From Treponema sp. UBA1240 (GTDB taxonomy: Bacteria > Spirochaetota > Spirochaetia > Treponematales > Treponemataceae), in the NCBI GenBank assembly GCA_002308875.1, contig DBWK01000009.1, positions 13,447-18,681 of the forward strand: DNA of 5,235 nt. The letters run 5' to 3'. Within the stretch, counting starts at the first letter, position 1, and the number at the start of each line of letters is the position of its first letter. The notes beneath the pieces are model-generated. The model did no database searches. It saw nothing but the letters and a program-made list of their open reading frames with translations, and was not told the origin of the DNA. Shown piece by piece: positions 1-4,945 of this stretch. A program made the translations under genes and the position numbers.

Positions 1-343
1 AGCCAAAAGTACGGTTGTCCATAAGTTCAATGTAAGTTCTGCTCATGCCGGAAGCATTTTTTAAGTTATCGGGAAAACGTGCGGAGCTTTTTGCAAACCA
101 TTCAGCGGCGCGGTTCTTGTCACCCCTGCGTGCAAAGAATGCGGCGGCAAGAATAGTTCCACCAGCATCCACAAGCTGATAATTGTATTCGTTTTCAAAA
201 ATGTTGTTCCGCATAATGTATTCCACATTAAACCGCTTGAATTCGGCATCGCCGAACGGCGGACTCCACAGCGGAACAAGCACGTCAAGAAAAAGCGGAA
301 TATTATTCATATCGAAAGGCTGGATTTTAGTCGTACCAGACAT
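1..343 (-). CDS. Possible GNAT-family N-acetyltransferase, N-terminal part (runs off left edge)
   Basis: About 114 residues are visible, starting MSGTTKIQPFDMNN, and the frame stays open to the window edge, so the C-terminal part is missing. The segment reading YQLVDAGGTILAAAFFARRGD (roughly residues 56-76) looks like the paired strands beta2-beta3 of a GNAT fold. The early IQPFDMNNIPLFLDVL stretch fits beta1 and alpha1 of that fold. The acetyl-CoA binding motif (R/Q-x-x-G-x-G/A) would lie outside the window, so the family is only suggested. The ATG at 343 lies 9 nt after a TATAAT hexamer on this strand and has no Shine-Dalgarno sequence. An in-frame ATG at residue 12 (position 310) has none either. 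The gene is divergent from the CPBP protease gene. That it is a real coding region is supported by an uninterrupted frame with protein-like composition and by the promoter in front of it. The substrate cannot be guessed. Confidence 0.6.
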   Translation of the reverse strand, partial: MSGTTKIQPFDMNNIPLFLDVLVPLWSPPFGDAEFKRFNVEYIMRNNIFENEYNYQLVDAGGTILAAAFFARRGDKNRAAEWFAKSSARFPDNLKNASGMSRTYIELMDNRTFG

Positions 344-352
344 AGTGCTGTT

Positions 353-381
353 ATTATAGTTTATCACTGATGAAAAAACAA
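353..381 (-). promoter_or_regulatory. Promoter of the left-edge gene, with near-leaderless spacing
   Basis: Read on the minus strand, a perfect TATAAT (358 to 353) is preceded by a 17-bp spacer and a weak -35 (TTGTTT, 381 to 376). Only 9 nt separate the -10 hexamer from the ATG at 343. Transcription would therefore start about at the initiation codon, or 2-3 nt before it. If the downstream ATG at 310 is used instead, the leader would be about 36 nt, but still without a Shine-Dalgarno. Confidence 0.55.
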
Positions 382-445
382 TTAAGCGCAGAACCCATAT
401 GCAGCGTAGTTAATTCAAATACTTTTATCTGCAAGTAAAATGCTG

Positions 446-451
446 TATAAT
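446..451 (+). promoter_or_regulatory. -10 hexamer of the CPBP protease gene, leaderless spacing
   Basis: A perfect TATAAT lies 8 nt upstream of the ATG at 460. The intervening bases are ttttattt, with no purine-rich ribosome binding site. No good -35 is seen at 16-18 bp upstream (the region around 423-428 reads ttttat). A start site 7-9 nt past the hexamer falls on or next to the initiation codon. The hexamer could be chance in AT-rich DNA, but it mirrors the arrangement of the divergent gene on the other side of the same gap. Confidence 0.5.
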
Positions 452-459
452 TTTTATTT

Positions 460-1320
460 ATGGAAGAAAACAACTCACAGCCCGTATACTCCAAAACAAG
501 AGTAATCATCACAATCGCAGCCGTTTACGTTATATGTTCAATTGTAAAATATATTGAATTTTTCTTTATCCAGACGGACCGGACTTTTATAGCCGATAAC
601 GTTATCTGCAAGATTTTTTCAATTATTGTGCTTGCCATGGTACTTGCAATATGGAAACTAAGCTTTAAAAAAATCGGCTTTGACCTGAGCAGAATATGGA
701 AAAATATGCTTTACGGTTTTGCTCTGGGTATCAGCACATTTGCGATTTCATATCTTGTGGAAATACTAATCCTGTTTGCGCAGGGCAAGACAGTGCGGCT
801 TGGTTTTTATGTAACAAACTTTGCACTGAGCGGCGCGACAAATGCGGTTGAGCTTTCACTTTCGGCACTACTAATCTGCATTGCGGGAAACATTATAAAC
901 GTTGTAGCTGAAGAAGGTCTTTTCAGAGGGCTTTTTCTGCAACTTGCAAAAAAACCGTTCGGCTTTAAAAAAGCAAATTTTATACAGGCACTGCTGTTTG
1001 GAACATGGCACTTTGTATCAGTTGCGCTGGAATTAAGAAACGGAACAATGAACATTCCGACAGCTATTGTTATGACAATCGGCTACATTGTTCTTGCAGG
1101 AATTCTCGCACTGGAATGGGGAACCTGTGTTTTTATGACGGGCGTTCTGTGGGTCGGTGTTTTTGAGCATTTTTTCAACAACTTTATCGGAAACACTCTC
1201 CACGTAATCACCGAAACCGGTACAGATGAGCTTCAGATAGCAAGAATTGTGTTATCAAACATTCTGTCGCTCACTGTTGTTCTGCTTTTGAACAGCCGCA
1301 AAAAAAAGTTACAAAGCTGA
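460..1320 (+). CDS. CPBP family intramembrane metalloprotease (CAAX/Abi type)
   Basis: This 286-residue protein is very hydrophobic, with about eight predicted membrane segments (for example residues 13-36, 46-66, 83-107, 130-150, 200-235 and 260-280). It carries the three signature motifs of the CPBP (Abi, Rce1-like) family in order: EExxxR at E151-E152-R156, FxxxH at F180-H184 and HxxxN at H237-N241. These residues form the intramembrane glutamate/histidine active site, so the enzyme looks intact and is of normal length. Family members cleave prenylated or membrane-bound proteins and include proteins for bacteriocin self-immunity; nothing here identifies the substrate. The basic tail (SRKKKLQS) suggests a cytoplasmic C-terminus. 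The ATG at 460 is the only sensible start, since the sequence before it is promoter-like, but it has no Shine-Dalgarno. The nucleoside phosphorylase gene begins 42 bp downstream on the same strand. I see no bacteriocin or maturation genes nearby, so an immunity role is not supported. Confidence 0.9.
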   Translation: MEENNSQPVYSKTRVIITIAAVYVICSIVKYIEFFFIQTDRTFIADNVICKIFSIIVLAMVLAIWKLSFKKIGFDLSRIWKNMLYGFALGISTFAISYLVEILILFAQGKTVRLGFYVTNFALSGATNAVELSLSALLICIAGNIINVVAEEGLFRGLFLQLAKKPFGFKKANFIQALLFGTWHFVSVALELRNGTMNIPTAIVMTIGYIVLAGILALEWGTCVFMTGVLWVGVFEHFFNNFIGNTLHVITETGTDELQIARIVLSNILSLTVVLLLNSRKKKLQS

Positions 1321-1335
1321 GTGTTATGGTATAAT
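1308..1335 (+). promoter_or_regulatory. Extended -10 promoter of the nucleoside phosphorylase gene
   Basis: TGG followed by a perfect TATAAT (1327-1335) forms an extended -10 element, and GTTACA at 1308-1313 could serve as a 4/6 -35 at 16-bp spacing. The -35 lies inside the last codons of the CPBP gene. Predicted transcription starts near 1342, giving a leader of about 20 nt. The 12 bases at 1324-1335 are identical to those at 3833-3844 in front of the bacteriohemerythrin gene. Read-through from the CPBP gene is also possible, since no terminator separates the two. Confidence 0.6.
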
Positions 1336-1362
1336 CCCCTAAAAAATGATACCTTTTGAAAT

Positions 1363-2127
1363 ATGATAGCAAAAAATGATTTTCCGATTTTAGAATTTGA
1401 CACAGAAAAAACAGCAAAGCTGAATCCTGCCGCCCTTGTTGATAAAAAATTTGACACCAACAGGATGATAATCACTTTTTTTCCTGAAGTTATAAACAAG
1501 CTTATTGAAAACGATGAGATTGAATCATACTACAAAGTTGGCGGCGAAAACCCGTTTACGATTTACCGTTTTGTAAACGAGCCCGATGTGCTCATTGTTC
1601 TCGGTCAGGTGGGCAGTCCCTCATGCGGCGGAAATCTTGATTTGTTTTATGCGTTTGGAATTACAAAAGTAATTCTCTGCGGCGGAGGCGGCGTTCTTGA
1701 CCGCAATATAAAAGTAGGTCAACTGCTCGTTGTAGACGGAGCAATCCGCGATGAAGGTTTTTCGTATCATTATGTAGAACCGTCGCGCTATATTTACACT
1801 GACAAAAAGGTGACAGATAAAATTGCCGCCCGTCTTGAAAAATACAATATTCCGTATCTGCGTGGACTTACCTGGACAACAGATGCTTTGTTCCGTGAAA
1901 CTCCCGACAAAGTTGAACAGCGCAAAAGTGAAGGCGCAAAAATCGTAGAAATGGAACAGGCGGGCTGTATTGCAGTAGCGCAATTCCGTGGGTTTGATTA
2001 CGGTGCAATCATTTATGGCGGTGATGATGTTGCCTCGGAAGAATGGAACCACCGTGGCTGGAATACCAGAGAAGGAATCCGCTTTAACCTTGTTATGCTG
2101 TGCAGGGAACTTGTAAAAGAAATTTAG
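1363..2127 (+). CDS. Nucleoside phosphorylase (PNP/UDP family 1)
   Basis: This 254-residue protein fits the PNP_UDP_1 family, which phosphorolytically cleaves nucleosides to a free base and ribose-1-phosphate in the cytoplasm for salvage. A glycine-rich loop GQVGSPSCGG (81-90) is in the phosphate-binding position. It is followed by ITKVILCGGGGVLDRNIKVG (100-119) and AIRDEGFSYHY (127-137), which match the family's core strand and base/ribose site region. TWTTDALFRET (170-180) and VEMEQAG (195-201) follow; the glutamates of the V-E-M-E motif bind the ribose hydroxyls in relatives. The GGDDV segment (219-223) supplies the likely base-site aspartate. The length is close to that of uridine phosphorylase and hexameric PNP. 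Base preference (purine or uridine) cannot be read from the sequence. The first 40 residues are less typical. The ATG at 1363 has no Shine-Dalgarno, only a run of A/T. An ATG at 1346 is closed by a stop six codons later and is not a start. It converges on the metallophosphoesterase gene with a 21-bp gap. Confidence 0.9.
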   Translation: MIAKNDFPILEFDTEKTAKLNPAALVDKKFDTNRMIITFFPEVINKLIENDEIESYYKVGGENPFTIYRFVNEPDVLIVLGQVGSPSCGGNLDLFYAFGITKVILCGGGGVLDRNIKVGQLLVVDGAIRDEGFSYHYVEPSRYIYTDKKVTDKIAARLEKYNIPYLRGLTWTTDALFRETPDKVEQRKSEGAKIVEMEQAGCIAVAQFRGFDYGAIIYGGDDVASEEWNHRGWNTREGIRFNLVMLCRELVKEI

Positions 2128-2148
2128 AACAGATGTTGTTTTTACACA

Positions 2149-2871
2149 TTATCTGCTGTAAACACCGGTCAAAAGTTCTTTTTTGTATGCTTCTTTATTA
2201 GGCAAACCCTCACATTCTTCCGCAATTTTTATTGCAAGCTGATTGTCATACGGAATGCTTAAAACATTCATACTGATTGGCGACAACTCTTGGGCCCCTA
2301 ATTCGCCTTCAATAACAAGTGCATGACAACGGGTAACACCTAAAGAATTACCTACACTTCCGGTATTTATTGCGTAGCCCAAATTCATTTCGCGTATGTA
2401 GGGCATATGGCAGTCAGCGCTTATAAAGCCGCCGTGAAGCTTTCCTTTTGTGTCCGTAAAACCGGGCTTGAGCTCATCCATGGACAAGTACGGATGGTAA
2501 TTTGAATCAATTGGGCGGCCATGAAACAGGCGGAAGTTGATTCCGCTGATTAAAACTTCATCTTCGGCCGGCAAAGATTCGAGCCAGTCAAGGCGTTCTT
2601 TACCCAGTTGATTCCAGTAAAAGGAATTAGATTCCTGCCCCGGAGGACATTTTTTTGCACATTCCACAAGCATAAGATCCCAGTTACCGGAAATAAAATG
2701 CTTACAGTGAGCGCGTACCCAATCAAGCGTTTTATCGCTTTCAGGTCCTTTGCCCACAGCATCACCCAAAAACCATATATCATCCGGCTTAATCCGGTTC
2801 ATCACTTTTTCCAAGGCAAGCGTTGCCGGCATATTTCCATGTAAATCAGCTAAAAATAGAATTTTTGACAT
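2149..2871 (-). CDS. Calcineurin-like metallophosphoesterase (YfcE-like / Metallophos_2 type)
   Basis: The chosen start gives 240 residues beginning MSKILFLADLHGN. It is preceded by AGGAG with 5-nt spacing, so the seven extra residues of the longer open frame (to 2892) are rejected. The metal-site motifs run in order: D9-x-H11 (ADLHGN), G36-D37 (LGDAVGKGP), G-N63-W-D65, H117 (LFHGRP), then A152-D153-C-H155-MPY, followed by NTGSVG (169-174). These mark a cytoplasmic two-metal phosphoesterase of the small bacterial class that includes phosphodiesterases and nucleotide or protein phosphatases; the substrate is unknown. Two positions depart from the consensus. The usual GNH(D/E) reads GNWD, and the usual GHTH reads ADCH, replacing the first metal-binding His with Asp. 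The C-terminal ~50 residues (after about 190) form an alpha-rich tail beyond the core. It is the second gene of an operon with the MBL hydrolase, 30 bp downstream of it. Confidence 0.88.
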   Translation of the reverse strand: MSKILFLADLHGNMPATLALEKVMNRIKPDDIWFLGDAVGKGPESDKTLDWVRAHCKHFISGNWDLMLVECAKKCPPGQESNSFYWNQLGKERLDWLESLPAEDEVLISGINFRLFHGRPIDSNYHPYLSMDELKPGFTDTKGKLHGGFISADCHMPYIREMNLGYAINTGSVGNSLGVTRCHALVIEGELGAQELSPISMNVLSIPYDNQLAIKIAEECEGLPNKEAYKKELLTGVYSR

Positions 2872-2886
2872 TTGTTCTCCTATCAA

Positions 2887-2900
2887 ATCCAAAGCTGGAT
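2887..2900 (-). repeat. Small inverted repeat just ahead of the metallophosphoesterase ribosome binding site
   Basis: ATCCA-AAGC-TGGAT is a perfect 5-bp stem with a 4-nt loop. It lies between the MBL stop codon (2902) and the AGGAG of the next gene. It has no T-run after it, so it is not a terminator. It could form a small mRNA hairpin that stabilises the upstream message or tunes initiation of the second cistron. It may also be chance. Confidence 0.35.
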
Positions 2901-2901
2901 A

Positions 2902-3789
2902 TCAACGAATAATCTGCCTTGTATCGTTTTTTTCAAAAATGTTTTCCGAAACATAGCTCATATTAAACCGTTTGCCGTCAACCCGCTCAGATCCGTTTTT
3001 AACTCTTGCGGCCGCATAAAAAACCGGAGTTCCGAACATTCCTTTTGCTTCGTAATGGTCGTCCGTTCCGGCAATTACTTTTGCCACGGTTTCTATTGCT
3101 TCGTCAATGATTGTTGCATCCAAAATCTCGTGTCCGCCGTACATCATATCAAATTCCGGCTGGAATTCTTTAAGATGAAGCAAGCTTTTCATATATACGG
3201 CAACCGGAAGCGAGGTTGGAAGTTCCAAAAGCGTATTGCTGTTGCATGCGTCTCCCGAATATGCAATGCGGGTTTTGCGGTCAATCAAAACAATTGAGCC
3301 GGCAGTATGCCCTCCAACTTCAATTACTTCAATTTTTTTGTCTCCCAAATCAAACTCATCTCCGCCATAAACAGGAAAAATCTTCATAGGTTTGGAGTCG
3401 GTATAGTTGTCGTCAAGTTCAAGCAGGTTTTTAAATTCATCTTTTGCCATCTGTTTTGCAACATCAAAAATCTGCTGCTTGGTATAATTCACGGAATCAT
3501 TAAAAAGCGCAATATCGCGGGGATGAAGATAACATGAATCAAAATTGAAGTTGCCGCCGATATGATCCCAGTGCGCATGGGTGTTCACAATCTTAACAGG
3601 TTTATCAGTAAGTGTTTTGCAAAAATCATTCAGATTTCCCCAGCCCATCATCGTGTCTATCAAAAGCGCATAATCCTGCCCTTCTACAAGATAACAGTAA
3701 AACGTATTTGTTTCTGCAACAAATCCGTTGCATATTTTCCAGCTTTTCGGCGCGATTTCTTCTGATTTGAAAAATGTGATTGACGGCAT
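2902..3789 (-). CDS. MBL-fold metallo-hydrolase
   Basis: The product has 295 residues from the ATG at 3789, which has AGGAG 5 nt upstream (3795-3799). The open frame extends 20 residues further to 3849, but that part crosses the promoter and is rejected. The full metallo-beta-lactamase-fold metal site is visible: THAHWDH (H71, H73, D75, H76), GGHTAGS with H161, SGDAC with D180, and the closing YGGHE with H220. This is a complete two-metal hydrolase of the general glyoxalase II-like / class B type. There is no signal peptide, so it acts in the cytoplasm and is unlikely to be a resistance enzyme. The region between motifs 2 and 3 (about 95-140) is a helical insertion. No C-terminal flavodoxin or rubredoxin domain is present and the metal site lacks the flavodiiron pattern, so it is not an oxygen or NO reductase. 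The substrate is unknown; thioesters, lactones and small esters are typical for relatives. It heads an operon with the metallophosphoesterase and is divergent from the bacteriohemerythrin gene. Confidence 0.92.
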   Translation of the reverse strand: MPSITFFKSEEIAPKSWKICNGFVAETNTFYCYLVEGQDYALLIDTMMGWGNLNDFCKTLTDKPVKIVNTHAHWDHIGGNFNFDSCYLHPRDIALFNDSVNYTKQQIFDVAKQMAKDEFKNLLELDDNYTDSKPMKIFPVYGGDEFDLGDKKIEVIEVGGHTAGSIVLIDRKTRIAYSGDACNSNTLLELPTSLPVAVYMKSLLHLKEFQPEFDMMYGGHEILDATIIDEAIETVAKVIAGTDDHYEAKGMFGTPVFYAAARVKNGSERVDGKRFNMSYVSENIFEKNDTRQIIR

Positions 3790-3811
3790 TATTTCTCCTA
3801 CGCTAAAAAAG

Positions 3812-3820
3812 ATTATATCA
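3812..3820 (-). promoter_or_regulatory. Extended -10 promoter of the MBL-phosphoesterase operon
   Basis: On the minus strand TGA-TATAAT (3820 to 3812) is an extended -10. The -35 position falls on the palindrome at 3835-3849 and has no good consensus. Transcription would start near 3805, giving a leader of about 16 nt that contains the AGGAG. Confidence 0.6.
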
Positions 3821-3834
3821 CGGCGGAAAATTTT

Positions 3835-3849
3835 ATGGTATAATACCAT
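3835..3849. promoter_or_regulatory. Perfect 15-bp palindrome, candidate operator
   Basis: ATGGTAT-A-ATACCAT is a perfect inverted repeat with 7-bp arms around a single central base. It contains the whole -10 hexamer of the bacteriohemerythrin promoter and covers the -35 position of the divergent MBL promoter. A dimeric repressor bound here would block both genes. The inner TATA part is partly self-complementary by nature of the -10 box, but the flanking ATGG/CCAT match is not required by the promoter. Confidence 0.5.
3836..3844 (+). promoter_or_regulatory. Extended -10 promoter of the bacteriohemerythrin gene
   Basis: TGG-TATAAT is an extended -10, part of a 12-base string (3833-3844) shared exactly with the nucleoside phosphorylase promoter. 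The -35 position (about 3816-3821) lies on the -10 of the divergent MBL promoter and has no consensus. Predicted transcription starts near 3851, leaving a leader of only about 10 nt that begins at the GGAG. Confidence 0.6.
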
Positions 3850-3860
3850 TGGAGCAAATC

Positions 3861-4304
3861 ATGACCAATGAAGAAAATCTTATAAAATGGGATCCAAAAT
3901 TTAAAATCGGTATTCCGCTGATTGATGCACAGCACGAACATCTTGTGAACTTGTGCAACGATTTTTATCAGAGTCTGCTGAAAAGCAAGGGAACAGACAC
4001 CTATCACACTCTGGTAAAGCAGACTTTGGAAAACTGCCTGAATTATGCGGCCACCCATTTTAAGGAAGAAGAACGCCTTATGAAGGCTTCAAACTTCGAT
4101 GGTTACAGACAGCACAAAAAAGCTCATGATGCTTTTACCGCAAAATGTGAAGCTACCTATGAAAACATTGAATCCCTGCATGTTTCAGAAGCAATAAAAT
4201 TCGCTCTTTTTCTCTACGAATGGATCAATACCCACATTGCGCACGAAGACAGGCTTTACCTGCCTACTCTTGTTGAATTTCTTAAAGAACAACAGACAAA
4301 ATAA
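3861..4304 (+). CDS. Bacteriohemerythrin (single-domain, di-iron oxygen-binding protein)
   Basis: This 147-residue protein is a complete hemerythrin domain of the usual single-domain length. All seven iron ligands are present: H25 (in IDAQHEHL), H66 and E70 (HFKEE), H85 and H89 (HKKAH), H125 and D130 (HIAHED). W10 and the N-terminal IKWDPKFKIGIPLID match the family's opening segment. Bacteriohemerythrins bind O2 reversibly at a di-iron centre and in microaerophiles and anaerobes are thought to store, deliver, sense or scavenge oxygen. No signal peptide or signalling domain is attached, so this is a soluble cytosolic protein. The ATG at 3861 has GGAG 6 nt upstream; a TTG at 3849 in the same frame lies in the palindrome and is rejected. 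The gene is divergent from the MBL hydrolase with a shared regulatory gap and ends at a hairpin terminator shared with the convergent DUF2147 gene. Confidence 0.96.
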   Translation: MTNEENLIKWDPKFKIGIPLIDAQHEHLVNLCNDFYQSLLKSKGTDTYHTLVKQTLENCLNYAATHFKEEERLMKASNFDGYRQHKKAHDAFTAKCEATYENIESLHVSEAIKFALFLYEWINTHIAHEDRLYLPTLVEFLKEQQTK

Positions 4305-4308
4305 TCAT

Positions 4309-4342
4309 AAAAAAAAGCCTGTACGGTAATTCCCGCACAGGC
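4309..4342. terminator. Bidirectional intrinsic terminator between hemerythrin and DUF2147 genes
   Basis: GCCTGT (4317-4322) pairs with ACAGGC (4337-4342), and after one mismatch CGG pairs with CCG inside the loop. Read on the minus strand the stem is followed by eight Ts (A-run 4309-4316), a strong terminator for the DUF2147 gene, which ends at 4367. On the plus strand the downstream bases (GCATTTTAAGTTTT) are a weaker T-rich tail, so termination of the hemerythrin transcript is likely but less certain. Confidence 0.85.
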
Positions 4343-4366
4343 GCATTTTAAGTTTTAAATAAGCAA

Positions 4367-4867
4367 TTATCTGAGACCGGCTGCTTCAGCTTCTGTTGCA
4401 GCATTCCAGAACTGGCTGCGGCCGAAAGGTCCTACTTCGCCGCGCATCTCAAGTGTATCTGCCTTGAACTTTTTGCCGTCGGCTTTGCGGAATGTAATGC
4501 GGCACTTATAGCGTTTTCCGTCGTTGGGGTCAATAATGTAACCGTTTGACCATTTTCCTGCGCCTTCCTTTGACAAATCCCAAATCCAGGTTGTTCCAAC
4601 GGAAGGGAGCGTACCTACGTCGGCACCACCCATAAAGTTGTCGTATTTCTTTCCTTTGCCACCGCTTGCAATTTCATCCTGTGGTTTGCCTGCTATAGAA
4701 AGAATCTTGCCATAGAGCTTTCCGCCCTCTTCCCAAATCTGCCAACCGGCTGTAGGCTGGTTTGTCTTTTCATCCACACTAATCCAATATCCTTCAGTAG
4801 GATCCGCTGCAAAACACAAACCTCCAATCAAAAGGAGAGCAGCAATAATTGTAATTAATTTCTTCAT
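4367..4867 (-). CDS. Exported DUF2147 family protein
   Basis: The product has 166 residues. The N-terminus is a classic signal peptide: KK, then a hydrophobic core LITIIAALLLIGGL, then CFA before ADPTEG, with cleavage expected around residue 20-21. The C in GGLC is preceded by L, so it does not make a good lipobox and a soluble periplasmic protein is more likely than a lipoprotein. The mature part matches DUF2147: a GYWISVDEKT opening with GWQIWEEGGKLYGKI (about 26-56), a central segment with WIWDLSK, and the typical NGYIIDPNDGKRYKC (about 108-122) followed by a basic beta-rich stretch. The function of DUF2147 is not known; a small beta-barrel binding fold is plausible. The start has GGAG with 6-nt spacing and a strong promoter, and the gene is probably a single transcription unit ending at the hairpin terminator. 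Confidence 0.92.
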   Translation of the reverse strand: MKKLITIIAALLLIGGLCFAADPTEGYWISVDEKTNQPTAGWQIWEEGGKLYGKILSIAGKPQDEIASGGKGKKYDNFMGGADVGTLPSVGTTWIWDLSKEGAGKWSNGYIIDPNDGKRYKCRITFRKADGKKFKADTLEMRGEVGPFGRSQFWNAATEAEAAGLR

Positions 4868-4896
4868 TTAAATCTCCAAAATTACAAAGATGTCTA

Positions 4897-4925
4897 ATTA
4901 TAGCACATAGCACATACCTATGCAA
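4897..4925 (-). promoter_or_regulatory. Promoter of the DUF2147 gene
   Basis: On the minus strand TTGCAT (4925 to 4920) and TATAAT (4902 to 4897) are separated by exactly 17 bp, and TGC directly precedes the -10, making it extended as well. Predicted transcription starts near 4890, with a leader of about 23 nt holding the GGAG. This is the strongest promoter-like site in the window. The spacer contains two tandem copies of a 7-bp unit. Confidence 0.7.
4903..4916. repeat. Two tandem 7-bp repeats in the DUF2147 promoter spacer
   Basis: GCACATA occurs twice in a row (TATGTGC on the minus strand), filling most of the spacer between -35 and -10. The arrangement may be a slipped duplication or a binding site. 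Loss or gain of one unit would move the -35 by 7 bp. Confidence 0.6.
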
Positions 4926-4945
4926 ACTGTAACTTAAATAAAAGT

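Noticed and set aside
61..288. Minus-strand open frame overlapping the left-edge gene
   Set aside because: Its composition is cysteine-, arginine- and leucine-rich and unlike a real protein; the partial gene at 1-343 in another frame has a promoter and protein-like composition.
460..1320. CPBP protease as a bacteriocin immunity gene
   Set aside because: No double-glycine peptide, bacteriocin exporter or quorum-sensing gene is visible nearby.
1621..2052. 143-residue minus-strand open frame inside the nucleoside phosphorylase gene
   Set aside because: It is a shadow frame of a well-supported conserved gene, with no ribosome binding site or recognisable motif.
2112..2146. Inverted repeat TGTAAAA / TTTTACA as a terminator between the convergent genes
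   Set aside because: The 7-bp stem is AT-rich with a 21-nt loop, lies partly in the coding end of the nucleoside phosphorylase gene, and no T-run follows on either strand.
2872..2892. Seven-residue N-terminal extension of the metallophosphoesterase
   Set aside because: It would overlap the AGGAG serving the ATG at 2871; beta1 of the fold starts right at MSKILFLADLHGN.
2872..3297. 141-residue plus-strand open frame opposite the MBL hydrolase
   Set aside because: It is rich in Phe, Cys and Asn as expected of the antisense of a coding strand and has no start signal.
3790..3849. 20-residue N-terminal extension of the MBL hydrolase
   Set aside because: It crosses the promoter and palindrome; the ATG at 3789 has an AGGAG at good spacing and the metal-site fold needs nothing before it.
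3849..3860. TTG start four codons upstream of the hemerythrin ATG
   Set aside because: It lies at the end of the palindrome with no ribosome binding site, while the ATG at 3861 has GGAG 6 nt before it.
4810..4858. Lipoprotein signal (GGLC) in the DUF2147 protein
   Set aside because: Leu at the position before the Cys is outside the usual G/A/S/N, and CFA-AD fits an ordinary signal peptidase I site.
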